From: Rikenellaceae bacterium
GTDB lineage: Bacteria; Bacteroidota; Bacteroidia; Bacteroidales; Rikenellaceae
Direction: 5' to 3'
Assembly (NCBI GenBank): GCA_015059875.1
Contig: SUZQ01000003.1
Location: forward strand, 1-64,000
Length of the DNA stretch: 64,000 nucleotides
Position numbers and translations under genes: made by a program. Below, piece after piece: positions 48,457-56,992 of this stretch. The notes below the pieces were generated by a model that was given only the letters and a program-made list of their open reading frames with translations, did no database searches and was not told where the DNA came from. How positions within the stretch are numbered: position 1 is the stretch's first letter; each line of letters begins with the position of its first letter.

Positions 48457-49524
48457 ATGGCAGAGAAGGTTACATTTGCATCGTGTGATGCTGAGTTTCG
48501 TCGTCTAATGGGCGATATTAAGGCGCGAAAGTTTGCTCCGATATACCTATTGCAGGGAGAGGAGTTGTACTTTATTGATGCGTTGTGCGACGCTTTGACC
48601 GAGGGCATTATGGATGAGGCGATGCGAGCCTTCAACCAGATTGTAATATATGGCAACGATAGCGATGGTGGCACGGTGGCAAGCTATTGCCGTCAGTTGC
48701 CAATGATGGGCGAGTATGAGGCGATTATCGTGAGAGAGGCGCAACTGCTCGATAAAATGGAGTTGCTGAATGGTTATGCCGCTTCGCCACAAGCCTCGAC
48801 TATTTTGGTGTTGTGCCATAAGGGAAAGGCGATGGATCGTCGCACTCCGCTCTACAAAAGTATTAAGGCGAAGGGGGTGGTGTTCGACTCGGTATCACCG
48901 CGAGACTACGAGGCGGAGAAGTGGTTAGCTGGTTTTGCCGCGACAAAGGGGTTGAAACTCGATTCGGCAAGTAGCAGAATATTGGTTGCACATCTCGGTG
49001 TTGATATCTCGAAAATCAGTAACGAGCTTGAGAAGATGATTGTCTCGTTACCGAAGGAGCGCACGACAATAACCCCCGAAGATATAGAGAATCATATTGG
49101 CATCTCGCGACAGTTCAATAACTTCGAGTTGAGTAATGCTGTTCTTGACCGCCAAATGGAGAAGGCTCTGCGCATCGCGCAATATATGGGGGAGAATCCT
49201 AAGGCGTATCCGCTATTGTTGAGTGTTAAGGTGCTGTATGACTCATTCCGACAACTATTCATCTATAATTACATAAGTTGGGATTCGCGCCGCCGAGGTG
49301 TTGCGATGCCCGATCAGGGAGAGTTGTGCCGTGCTATGCGACTCAATAACCCATTCTTCTTGAGAGATATTGTGCGTCGCGCCCCGATGTGGCAAAATAG
49401 CAAGGTTTTTAAGATTATAGGCTTGTGTGCCGAGTACGACGCTAAGAGCAAGGGTATCGACGATGGTGGAGCCTCAAACGGCGAGCTGTTGCGTGAGTTT
49501 ATCCTAAAAATAATGATGTTGTAG
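48457..49524 (+). CDS. holA: DNA polymerase III subunit delta
   Basis: A 355-residue clamp-loader subunit that opens the sliding clamp. IYLLQGEELYFIDAL at the N terminus, the AAA+-like core and the C-terminal helical collar region (FELSNAVLDRQMEKALRI, FLRDIVRRA) are typical of HolA. It is coupled to tilS with a 6-base gap. Confidence 0.9.
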   Translation: MAEKVTFASCDAEFRRLMGDIKARKFAPIYLLQGEELYFIDALCDALTEGIMDEAMRAFNQIVIYGNDSDGGTVASYCRQLPMMGEYEAIIVREAQLLDKMELLNGYAASPQASTILVLCHKGKAMDRRTPLYKSIKAKGVVFDSVSPRDYEAEKWLAGFAATKGLKLDSASSRILVAHLGVDISKISNELEKMIVSLPKERTTITPEDIENHIGISRQFNNFELSNAVLDRQMEKALRIAQYMGENPKAYPLLLSVKVLYDSFRQLFIYNYISWDSRRRGVAMPDQGELCRAMRLNNPFFLRDIVRRAPMWQNSKVFKIIGLCAEYDAKSKGIDDGGASNGELLREFILKIMML

Positions 49525-49536
49525 AGGGGGGGGGAG

Positions 49537-50271
49537 ATGTCATATATCTACGAAGCGATACGCACGCGAGGTTTTGAGCCTCGAGACCTCGAGAAGTACT
49601 ATCAGCGACTTGAGGCTTTGGCGCATCGTGTAGTTGCCTCTCCGTTGAAATTTAGCCGCGAAGAGTTGCGAATGGAGATTGCAGAGTGCCTGCGTCGCAG
49701 TGGCTTTTCGCCTACGCGAAATCACGCTGTGATAGTTCGTTGTCACTACTATGGCGACAAAGATGTGGAACTCTTGCCCGTAGAGATGTTGTATGATGAC
49801 TTTTCAGTCAGGGCAATTCGTCCTCGCATCGGCAGTATGGAGCGCGTAACAAAAGAGTCGATATTGCTTGAAAATTGTTCTGTAAAGGATGAGTTGTTAG
49901 AGATTCATCGAATTAAGAATCTCCACCTCAATGGCGACAACTCCGTAACGATGTGGGTAACGGAGGATGATGAGATTGTTGCGATTGATGGTGCGCCTGT
50001 AGTTTGCGTTTTTGAGAATGAGATACGATTCTCGGAGAGTATCAGCGGAGTGGAGTTTCAGCTCGCCTATAATGTCGTCGCAGAGAGCCACCGTAGAGTT
50101 GCAAAAGGGGCAATTAGGTTGTCGGATTTAAGCCAGGCGAAAGAGTTGCTGATAGTAGATTATCGCGGCATTACCGCCATTGCAGGTTGGAATGACCATA
50201 ACTATATGAATATCACCGCAGAGTGGTTGGCATCGCGCATCGGCGATGTCGAGAAAAATCAGAATTTCTAA
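49537..50271 (+). CDS. Class IV aminotransferase-like protein, divergent
   Basis: A 244-residue protein resembling the PabC/branched-chain aminotransferase fold: an N-terminal YEAIRTRGFEPRDLEKYYQRLEALA matches the usual (F/Y)ETIR...H..RL start (here YEAIRTRGFEPRD). HRIKNLHLNGDN is at the place of the PLP-binding Lys loop (compare LKHLN of PabC). The later conserved Glu-Thr-Asn-like segment is poorly kept. It may be an aminodeoxychorismate lyase-like enzyme or an inactive relative. It follows holA by 12 bases. Confidence 0.55.
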   Translation: MSYIYEAIRTRGFEPRDLEKYYQRLEALAHRVVASPLKFSREELRMEIAECLRRSGFSPTRNHAVIVRCHYYGDKDVELLPVEMLYDDFSVRAIRPRIGSMERVTKESILLENCSVKDELLEIHRIKNLHLNGDNSVTMWVTEDDEIVAIDGAPVVCVFENEIRFSESISGVEFQLAYNVVAESHRRVAKGAIRLSDLSQAKELLIVDYRGITAIAGWNDHNYMNITAEWLASRIGDVEKNQNF

Positions 50272-50281
50272 AAAGTTTGTA

Positions 50282-50312
50282 TTGACAAAGGCGTTTTGAG
50301 ATATTATATTTG
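50282..50312 (+). promoter_or_regulatory. Promoter for the DUF6549 gene
   Basis: TTG at 50282-50284 and TATATTTG at 50305-50312 with a 20-base spacer. It lies inside the longest in-frame reading of the next gene, which is why the later ATG at 50332 was chosen. Confidence 0.62.
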
Positions 50313-50331
50313 TCCCAAAATCCTGTTATCA

Positions 50332-50955
50332 ATGAGAAAAATTCTTCTTTACTACTCGGCAGTAGTAACGCTGCTGCTTGTGATTTGTGGTGCGATTTTG
50401 CGCCATACGACGGGCGAGATAACTCGCCTCAGCAACAATAACGAGGCTCTGTCCTCCGAAGTGAAACTCTACAAAACTCGTCACCGCAACTCTGCGGCAT
50501 CGGTCGTGGCTCTACAACTTGAATTGGAGGAGTATCGCGAAAAGCATTCGCGCGATGTGAAGCGTATTCGTGAGTTGGGCGTGCGACTGCGGCGCGTAGA
50601 GAGTGCGGCAAAGATGGCGACCGAGAGCCGTGTTGAGGCTTCTGCACCTCTGCGAGATACCGTTTTTGTGGATAGATTGCTGCCCGATATATTACCACCC
50701 GATACCGCCTCGATATTCAGATGGAGCGATAGCTGGGTGCGTATCGAAGGGGTAATACGCAATGGTAGGGCAGTGTGTTGTGTTGAGAGTGTAGATACTC
50801 TGCACCAGATTGTCCACCGCGTACCGCGACGCTTTCTCTTCTTTCGCTATGGTACCAAAGCGATTCGCCAAGAGATAACCTCCTCGAATCCGCATACAAG
50901 GGTGGTCTACACGGAGTATATCGAACTACCTAAAAGAGTTCGTGCGAGATGGTGA
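50332..50955 (+). CDS. DUF6549-like protein (phage/mobile-element type)
   Basis: A 207-residue protein with one N-terminal membrane segment (about 4-24), a coiled coil (about 30-105), and a beta-rich C-terminal part. The block VVHRVPRRFLFFRYGTKA-like (here IVHRVPRRFLFFRYGTK) and SSNPHTRVVYTEYIELP match proteins I know from Bacteroidota phages and integrative elements, where they resemble spanin or lysis-associated proteins in layout (inference). No other phage gene is nearby. It has its own promoter and a strong terminator. Confidence 0.7.
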   Translation: MRKILLYYSAVVTLLLVICGAILRHTTGEITRLSNNNEALSSEVKLYKTRHRNSAASVVALQLELEEYREKHSRDVKRIRELGVRLRRVESAAKMATESRVEASAPLRDTVFVDRLLPDILPPDTASIFRWSDSWVRIEGVIRNGRAVCCVESVDTLHQIVHRVPRRFLFFRYGTKAIRQEITSSNPHTRVVYTEYIELPKRVRARW

Positions 50956-50971
50956 TATTGAGGCGTTAAAA

Positions 50972-51004
50972 AAGGCGTGTTCCAAGAGAGATTGAACACG
51001 CCTT
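50972..51004. terminator. Bidirectional terminator after the DUF6549 gene
   Basis: A perfect 11-bp stem, aaggcgtgttc (50972-50982) with gaacacgcctt (50994-51004), and an 11-base loop, between convergent transcription units. It also ends the pheA operon on the - strand. Confidence 0.85.
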
Positions 51005-51025
51005 GATTGGTTTTATAAGATAAAA

Positions 51026-52090
51026 CTACTCCTCGCCCTCGTTCATAACTCGATTCTGGCGATTGATACTCTCGACATGTACAGCATCGAGCATCGTGTG
51101 CAGAAACTCCTCGCTCAAATCGAGATTGTGGCTCTGCGCCAATACATGCTCCACAATATCCTCCCATCTTGAGGCTTGCAAGATTCGCACATCGTTTTCA
51201 CGCTTGATGCGACCTATCTGCTCCGCCACATTCATACGCTCGGAGAGGAGTTGCAGAATCTCGCGGTCGAGGCTGTCAATCTGCTCACGAAGTCCAAGAA
51301 GGGCGGTCTTGTAGCTCTCTGACGAGGACTCTCCCGCACGCCACTTTATGCCATCGAGAAGCGTATCGAGTGCCGCAGGGGTAAGCTGCTGCTTGGCATC
51401 GCTCCACGCCTTATCGGGATTGATATGGCTCTCAATCATCAGACCGTAGTAGTTCAAATCGGCAGCTTGTTGCGATACCTCGGCGATATATTGACGGCAT
51501 CCGCAGATGTGCGAAGGGTCGCAAAGCATCGGCAAATCTGGCATACGGCGACGCATCTCAAGCGCAAGGTGCCACATTGGGGCGTTGCGCAATTCGCCTG
51601 CACCATAGCCCGAAAAACCTCGGTGGATAAGTCCGATATTCTTCACTCCGCAGGCTGCAAGTCGCTCCACTGCACCGCACCACAAATCGACATCCCCATT
51701 TACGGGATTCTTCACGAAGACCATCTTCTCTGTATCGCGTATCGCCTCGGCAACCTCCTGCATCGAGAATGGATTTGCCGCGGTGCGCGCACCAATCCAT
51801 AGTACATCAATATCGTACTCCAGCGCGCTCTCTGCGTGTCTTGAGTTGGCAATTTCGGTTGCAACGGGCAAACCTGTCATCTCTTTCGCCTTAACGAGCC
51901 ACGGCAGGGCGGTTGCTCCTACACCCTCGAAATTTCCAGGCTTCGTGCGTGGCTTCCACACTCCTGCACGCATAATGTCTACCTTCCCGGTTGCGGCAAG
52001 GGCTTGCGCTGTGGCAAGAATCTGCTCCTCGCTCTCAGCACTGCAAGGGCCTGCAATAACTAAAGGTCTCTTAAACTCCATAATCTTCAT
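51026..52090 (-). CDS. Bifunctional DAHP synthase / chorismate mutase
   Basis: A 354-residue fusion. The N-terminal 260 residues are a type I-beta (AroA/KDPS-like) DAHP synthase (VIAGPCSAES, RAGVWKPRTKPGNFEG, DPSHICG). The last 85 are an AroQ chorismate mutase (LREQIDSLDREILQLLSERM, IGRIKR). It therefore covers the first committed step of the shikimate pathway and the branch to prephenate. It is the third gene of the pheA operon, under the Phe/Tyr attenuator. Confidence 0.93.
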   Translation of the reverse strand: MKIMEFKRPLVIAGPCSAESEEQILATAQALAATGKVDIMRAGVWKPRTKPGNFEGVGATALPWLVKAKEMTGLPVATEIANSRHAESALEYDIDVLWIGARTAANPFSMQEVAEAIRDTEKMVFVKNPVNGDVDLWCGAVERLAACGVKNIGLIHRGFSGYGAGELRNAPMWHLALEMRRRMPDLPMLCDPSHICGCRQYIAEVSQQAADLNYYGLMIESHINPDKAWSDAKQQLTPAALDTLLDGIKWRAGESSSESYKTALLGLREQIDSLDREILQLLSERMNVAEQIGRIKRENDVRILQASRWEDIVEHVLAQSHNLDLSEEFLHTMLDAVHVESINRQNRVMNEGEE

Positions 52091-52100
52091 ATTCTATCGT

Positions 52101-53255
52101 TTAACTCTTTATTCTCTCTAAAACTCTCTCCAACATCTCCTCCGATGCACAGAGGCTGAGGCGCACATACTGCTCTCCTTCGCTGCCAAATATTCCACCT
52201 GGAGTGAGGAATATATGCTTCTCGTAGAGCAATCTATCGCAGAAGTCGTAGCAATTATCTCCTTCTGGAACTCTGCCCCAAAGGAACAACCCTGCCTGAT
52301 TTGGGCGACACTCTACTCCGAGAGCCTCCAAAATCTCTAACCCTTTTGCCTCGCGGCGACGGTAAATCTCATTCTGCGAAGCGTACCACTCGTCGCCCAA
52401 ACCGAGCGCAGTAGCCGCTGCTAACTGCAAAGGTAAGAACATTCCTGAATCCATATTACTTTTGAAGCGTAAAATTTCATCAATTCTCTCTTTTGCACCT
52501 CCAATCATACCAATTCGCCAGCCAGCCATATTGTGACTCTTGCTTAGCGAATTCAATTCTATTGCCACTTCGCGCGCTCCATCCATCGCAAGAATCGACA
52601 GCGGATTGTCGTTGCGAATAAAGCAATATGGGTTATCATTTACGAGCAAGATATGGTGTTTGCGACACCAATCGACAATCTGCTGTAAATCCCCTCTCGA
52701 TGCAACTGCCCCCGTAGGCATATGGGGATAGTTTACAATCATCATCTTCACCCCCTTGGTTGGGAGTGTATCGAGTTCGGGCATATAGCCATTCTCCTCC
52801 TTCAACAAGTAGTTCACCACCTCGCCCTCGGCAAGCCGTACAGCCGAAGAGTAGGTTGGGTAGCCCGTATTTGGAACTAAGACCTTATCGCCCTTCGAGA
52901 TATAGGTCATAACGGTGTGCATAATGCCCTCTTTCGAGCCTATGAGTGGCAGAATCTCACTCTCAGGATTCAACTCTACGCCAAAACGAGTGCTATACCA
53001 CATTGCGAGTGCGTTGCGCAGTTCAACCGCACCGCGATAAGATTGGTAGCCGTGTGTAGATATCTTTGCAGACTCCAAGGCGAGTCGCTCCACTACAGAT
53101 GGGTGCGGAGGTAGGTCGGGTGAGCCAATGCCGAGCGAGAGGATGTCTGCCCCTGCGCGACGCATCTCCTCTATCTCGCGTAGCTTGCGCGAGAAGTAGT
53201 ACTCTTCGACCGAGCCTAATCGAGCCGCTATTTCAAAATCGTATGGCGTCATCAT
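52101..53255 (-). CDS. Class I/II aminotransferase of the aromatic operon
   Basis: A 384-residue PLP aminotransferase. The PLP Lys is in ELNSLSKSHNMAGWRIG; NYPHMPTGA and LGIGSPDLPPHP are other fold-type I blocks. Context (between prephenate dehydratase and DAHP synthase-chorismate mutase) indicates it makes Phe/Tyr from their keto acids or acts on prephenate. The sequence is also like LL-diaminopimelate and alanine aminotransferases. Its ATG overlaps the pheA stop (ATGA), so translation is coupled. Confidence 0.88.
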   Translation of the reverse strand: MMTPYDFEIAARLGSVEEYYFSRKLREIEEMRRAGADILSLGIGSPDLPPHPSVVERLALESAKISTHGYQSYRGAVELRNALAMWYSTRFGVELNPESEILPLIGSKEGIMHTVMTYISKGDKVLVPNTGYPTYSSAVRLAEGEVVNYLLKEENGYMPELDTLPTKGVKMMIVNYPHMPTGAVASRGDLQQIVDWCRKHHILLVNDNPYCFIRNDNPLSILAMDGAREVAIELNSLSKSHNMAGWRIGMIGGAKERIDEILRFKSNMDSGMFLPLQLAAATALGLGDEWYASQNEIYRRREAKGLEILEALGVECRPNQAGLFLWGRVPEGDNCYDFCDRLLYEKHIFLTPGGIFGSEGEQYVRLSLCASEEMLERVLERIKS

Positions 53256-54088
53256 AGATCTTTTCCTTTCTGGTAGATACCATATATATGAACCTCTACA
53301 CCGCGCTCACGCAGTCGCTCAATTGCCTTCGCAAAGTTTTCGCCCGACGAAAACTCCATATCGGTGTGGAACATATAGTGCCAAGGCTCGGTAGGAATAG
53401 GGTAGGACTGCAACTTTGTCATATTGAGGTCGAGCCCCTCAAAACAGCCCAGTGTGTCGTACAATGAGCCTGAAGTGTTGCTTATCTTGAAGTATAGCGA
53501 AGCCTTGCCCCCTTCGTTGCACGGTATTGGTTCCGTGAGCGAACGGTCTGAGTACTCAAGTCGCAAGAATCGCGTGTAGTTGTCACTGATGGTGTGGATG
53601 TCGGGTGCGACGATATCGAGGTTAAAGAGTTGAGCCGCCAACGAACTCGCAATCACCGCCTTTGTGCGCGAGCCACTCGCTTGGAGTTGCGCAGCACTCA
53701 ATGCCGTATCGGCACTCTCAATAAGTTGCCAGCGGTGCTTGTCGAGGTAGTCGGTACACTGCAAAAGAGCCATGTGGTGCGACTCCACCTCGCAGATATC
53801 GTCCAACGCTACACCGCGATTGACCATCAAATTCTGTCGGATGCGCAGATAAGCCTCGCCTGTAATGTGGACATTGCAGTTCTGCAAGAGATTGTAGTTG
53901 GGGAGAATCGAGCCAGCAATCGAGTTCTCAATCGCCATTATGCCGTAATCTACGCGGCGTTGCTCGACAGCATGGGCAACCTCACGGAAGGTGTCACATG
54001 CGAGAATTTCGACCTCGCTACCCTCGATGCCCTCCGCCACAATGTGGTGAAAACTGCCTCGATATCCTTGTATTGCAACTTTTTTCAT
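53252..54088 (-). CDS. pheA: Prephenate dehydratase
   Basis: A 278-residue monofunctional enzyme converting prephenate to phenylpyruvate. The catalytic domain (about 1-180) has GYRGSFHHIVAE, ENSIAGSI and the Thr-Arg-Phe motif in DNYTRFLRL. A C-terminal ACT domain (about 200-272; SLYFKISNTSGSLYDTL) should bind Phe as feedback inhibitor. It is first in a three-gene operon with an aminotransferase and DAHP synthase-chorismate mutase. The operon is preceded by a leader peptide and attenuator at 54157-54284. Confidence 0.94.
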   Translation of the reverse strand: MKKVAIQGYRGSFHHIVAEGIEGSEVEILACDTFREVAHAVEQRRVDYGIMAIENSIAGSILPNYNLLQNCNVHITGEAYLRIRQNLMVNRGVALDDICEVESHHMALLQCTDYLDKHRWQLIESADTALSAAQLQASGSRTKAVIASSLAAQLFNLDIVAPDIHTISDNYTRFLRLEYSDRSLTEPIPCNEGGKASLYFKISNTSGSLYDTLGCFEGLDLNMTKLQSYPIPTEPWHYMFHTDMEFSSGENFAKAIERLRERGVEVHIYGIYQKGKDL

Positions 54089-54156
54089 AGTTTTCAGCCG
54101 CTATCTATTACTATAGATAGCAAATTGTTCAAAAGGTTAATTTTGTGTTATTAATT

Positions 54157-54187
54157 AAAAAAGACCGTTCTTTTTGAGGAACGGTCT
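54157..54187 (-). terminator. Attenuator terminator before pheA
   Basis: Read on the - strand: agaccgttc (54187-54179), loop, gaacggtct (54170-54162), then TTTTT and A/T-rich sequence. The 9-bp stem with a T run is a standard intrinsic terminator. It lies 70 bases before pheA in the same direction and downstream of the leader peptide, so it would stop transcription before the operon. Confidence 0.85.
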
Positions 54188-54229
54188 AAATCATTATGTC
54201 TTACATACATACATCGACTACCGCCCCTC
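54176..54229 (-). promoter_or_regulatory. Antiterminator pairing of the pheA attenuator
   Basis: On the - strand GAGGGGCGGT (54229-54220), which begins two bases after the leader stop codon, can pair with ACCGTTCCTC (54185-54176) through 10 bp including two G-U. The second segment overlaps the 5' arm of the terminator (54187-54179), so the two structures exclude each other. A ribosome finishing the leader would cover the first segment and let the terminator form. Confidence 0.75.
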
Positions 54230-54230
54230 T

Positions 54231-54284
54231 TCAGCACGAAAAGAAGTAAAAGTAAAAAAAGTAGTTCGACGAGTGGTTAAACAT
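54231..54284 (-). CDS. pheA leader peptide
   Basis: A 17-residue open frame, MFNHSSNYFFYFYFFSC, with a GGAG ribosome-binding site just ahead of the ATG at 54284. Residues 8-15 are eight consecutive aromatic residues (Tyr and Phe), and six Phe and three Tyr occur overall. The stop codon is two bases before the antiterminator. Stalling at Phe/Tyr codons when charged tRNA is scarce would favour antitermination of pheA-aminotransferase-DAHP synthase. Too short to be a functional protein otherwise. Confidence 0.85.
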   Translation of the reverse strand: MFNHSSNYFFYFYFFSC

Positions 54285-54307
54285 ATTCTCCGTTTGTTTT
54301 CTTATTG

Positions 54308-54315
54308 CAAATATA
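54308..54315 (-). promoter_or_regulatory. -7 element (TATATTTG) for the pheA operon leader
   Basis: CAAATATA on the + strand reads TATATTTG on the - strand, 23 bases before the leader-peptide ATG. The distance leaves room for a short leader with the GGAG site. No clear -33 TTG was seen. Confidence 0.6.
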
Positions 54316-54374
54316 GAAAAAAATTGATAAAAAATCGCATATCCGTAATAAAATCGGTCTATCTATACAATTAA

Positions 54375-56963
54375 TTATTTACCGACATTGTGCATACCTC
54401 TGATGCTGAGTGCTTTGCTGAAATCTTCGAGTGAGAGTTTTGTTTCGACACTCACCGTGCGACTCTCGCCGGCCGCCAAGTCGAACCAATTATCCGAGAA
54501 GTGCAACAAATCGCCATTGTCGGTGGCGTGCAACTCCAAAGCACGGACAAAAAAGTCGGTCGAAACGGTTATCTCGTATCTGTTCTCGCCCACCGCCTTG
54601 ATCGTGTGGCGGATATTGGCTTGTGGCAATTGCAGATGCTTGTTAAAAGCGAAGAATGTGTTGTTCTCGCACACCTTGCCGCTCTTGTTCTCGAAGCGTG
54701 TGTGCAGATAACAACGCACCGTATCGGCAGGGTTACGGAGCAGTTCGGTAACCGCTGCATCGAAGATAGCCGTAGCAGCGTTTGCCTTGGCGGATGTAGT
54801 GAACGACTTGCTATATAGACGGTTGCCCTCAAAGTCTATAACTTCGATTGTAGCGCGTCCGTCCGAGCGCGTCATTTCGTCTGAAACGAGCGATACGCCA
54901 ACCTTGCCATCCAGCACATACGGCGAGATGATAAGATTCTCGAAAGCACGGCGTGTCGCATAGTGCATAGGCTTCCAATTTCCGTAGTAGTCGATAGCAG
55001 TTGAAGAGGTTACAGGCCAGCAGTCGTTCAACTTCCAAAGCAGCGAACCCCAGCAGTAACCCTTGTCGCGACGATGTGCTTCGATAGCCATCTTGAAGGC
55101 ATCACTCTGCAAAATGCGCGATACATAGAGCGTATCTTTAAGCGTCTTGGCCGCAGGGTAATATTGTGCGTTATATCGTTTGAGTCGGCTATCGGCAACC
55201 AACGGCTTTGCTGCCTTCTGATGCCAGAGCATTGCATCGTGCATTGTGTGGCGATCCTCCTCACGAGGGATAAACTTGGCAATGGTCTCGTAGAATGGAT
55301 AACTCTGATAACCATACTCGCTGAAAAAGCGGGCACGCTTGCGTATAAATCCGTCGAGTCCAACTCTTCCTGCCCATACAGTCCAATAGTGGAAATCACC
55401 CTTTGTACCGTTTGGCTTTACGAAATACTCGCCCGAGAATGGCGAACTTACACGGTAAGGAAGATCGGGCGAGAGTTTGGCACACACCTCGCCAATAGTG
55501 TTGTACTGCGCACGGAATTGCTTGGCTGCATACTCAATCTGCTCGGCGGTATGCAACTTCTTCTTATTCTTGCGCATATTGTAGTAGTTATCCTCACACT
55601 CGTTGTTACCGCACCATATTACCACCGATGGATGCTGGCGCAGACGGCGTACCTGGTATTCGGCTTCGTGCTTGATATTCTCCAACAGCGCACCCTCGGC
55701 AGGATATAGCGAACAAGAGAACATAAAGTCCTGCCATACAAGCAGACCGAGTTTGTCGCATATCTCATAGAAACACTCACGCTCATATATACCTCCTCCC
55801 CATACGCGGATGGTGTTCATATTTGCCTCGACAGCTGCGGTGAGCAACTTTTCATATCGTGCGTCGGAAACTCGATTAGTAAAGAGGTCCTGAGGAATAT
55901 AGTTTGTACCTTTCGAGAAGATAGGCTTGCCGTTGAGTACAAAACGGAATGATGCGCCCTGCTCATCGGGCTGCTCCTCTATGGCAAAGGTGCGTACTCC
56001 GACAAGAGAGTTATCGGATGCAAGTGTGCGGTTGTCGCAGATAATCTCTGCCTGCCACTTGTAGAGGTGTGGCTCGCCTACCCCATTGCACCACCACAAT
56101 TTTGGATTCTTCAACATCCACTCTGTCGAAACGCTGTTTGCGCCACGCTTCAACGCAACCTCCTTCGAGGTAAGAATCTTTGCTCCATCCTTAATTACAA
56201 GGCGACAGTTTATATCGCGCTCGGCTGTGATGTCGGCCTCGTAGCGCATCTTTGCACGCCCCTTTTCGATGGCAAGGGTGCGGTAGTGAGGATTCTCCAT
56301 CTTCACATTGCTCCATCCCGAAAGCACCACATCTCCATGGATACCCGAAGTTACAAGACGAGGGCCCCAATCCCATCCGAAGTGGTAAGCGGCCTTGCGA
56401 ACAAATACGCTCACACGCTTGTTGCCGATACCTCCCGTTTTGGATTGGTCGTTCTGGCAGGGGTAGTAAATACCCGTTGCCGCCATCGACTTATCCCACA
56501 ACTCTATACCGCGAGCGATGGGCGAGTGAAAACAAATTTCGAGAAGATTATCTTTTGCTTTGAGCAACTTCTTCACATCGGCAGACCACAGACGGAACAT
56601 ATTGTCGGTTGAGAGTATCTGTGTGCCGTTGAGCGTTACGGTAGCGAAGGTATCGAGTCCGTAAAAGAACAATTCGATATTACTCTCCGCCATTAGTGCA
56701 CCATCCACATCAAAGCGCATGCGGTAGTGCCAATTCTCCTTATCCACCCACTGGGCAGCCTTCTCGTTCATCATCACAAACGGATCTTCGAGCTGTCCGA
56801 TGGCCATAAGGTCGGTATGTACACACCCCGGAACAGTCGCAGGGTGCCAATTAAAGTATCTCTCTCCTTTGAACTCCCAGCCACAATTTAGATTCTGTCG
56901 CGATGCCGCAGAGAGTGAAATTGTAGCAGAAATTAGAATAAGAAAAGTTAGAAATTTCTTCAT
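54375..56963 (-). CDS. Beta-mannosidase, GH2 family
   Basis: An 862-residue exported enzyme (signal peptide ending SLSAAS) that removes beta-mannose from oligosaccharides such as mannans or N-glycan cores. It begins with a GH2 sugar-binding domain (GWEFKGERYFNWHPATVPGCVH), then an immunoglobulin-like domain, then the catalytic barrel. The acid/base Glu is in VVIWCGNNECEDNYY and the nucleophile Glu in FFSEYGYQSYP. C-terminal beta domains complete it. It stands between the pheA operon and an RsmI-like gene, outside any clear polysaccharide utilisation locus. Confidence 0.92.
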   Translation of the reverse strand: MKKFLTFLILISATISLSAASRQNLNCGWEFKGERYFNWHPATVPGCVHTDLMAIGQLEDPFVMMNEKAAQWVDKENWHYRMRFDVDGALMAESNIELFFYGLDTFATVTLNGTQILSTDNMFRLWSADVKKLLKAKDNLLEICFHSPIARGIELWDKSMAATGIYYPCQNDQSKTGGIGNKRVSVFVRKAAYHFGWDWGPRLVTSGIHGDVVLSGWSNVKMENPHYRTLAIEKGRAKMRYEADITAERDINCRLVIKDGAKILTSKEVALKRGANSVSTEWMLKNPKLWWCNGVGEPHLYKWQAEIICDNRTLASDNSLVGVRTFAIEEQPDEQGASFRFVLNGKPIFSKGTNYIPQDLFTNRVSDARYEKLLTAAVEANMNTIRVWGGGIYERECFYEICDKLGLLVWQDFMFSCSLYPAEGALLENIKHEAEYQVRRLRQHPSVVIWCGNNECEDNYYNMRKNKKKLHTAEQIEYAAKQFRAQYNTIGEVCAKLSPDLPYRVSSPFSGEYFVKPNGTKGDFHYWTVWAGRVGLDGFIRKRARFFSEYGYQSYPFYETIAKFIPREEDRHTMHDAMLWHQKAAKPLVADSRLKRYNAQYYPAAKTLKDTLYVSRILQSDAFKMAIEAHRRDKGYCWGSLLWKLNDCWPVTSSTAIDYYGNWKPMHYATRRAFENLIISPYVLDGKVGVSLVSDEMTRSDGRATIEVIDFEGNRLYSKSFTTSAKANAATAIFDAAVTELLRNPADTVRCYLHTRFENKSGKVCENNTFFAFNKHLQLPQANIRHTIKAVGENRYEITVSTDFFVRALELHATDNGDLLHFSDNWFDLAAGESRTVSVETKLSLEDFSKALSIRGMHNVGK

Positions 56964-56992
56964 AAAAGTATTGAGTTTTAGGTTATTGCAAG

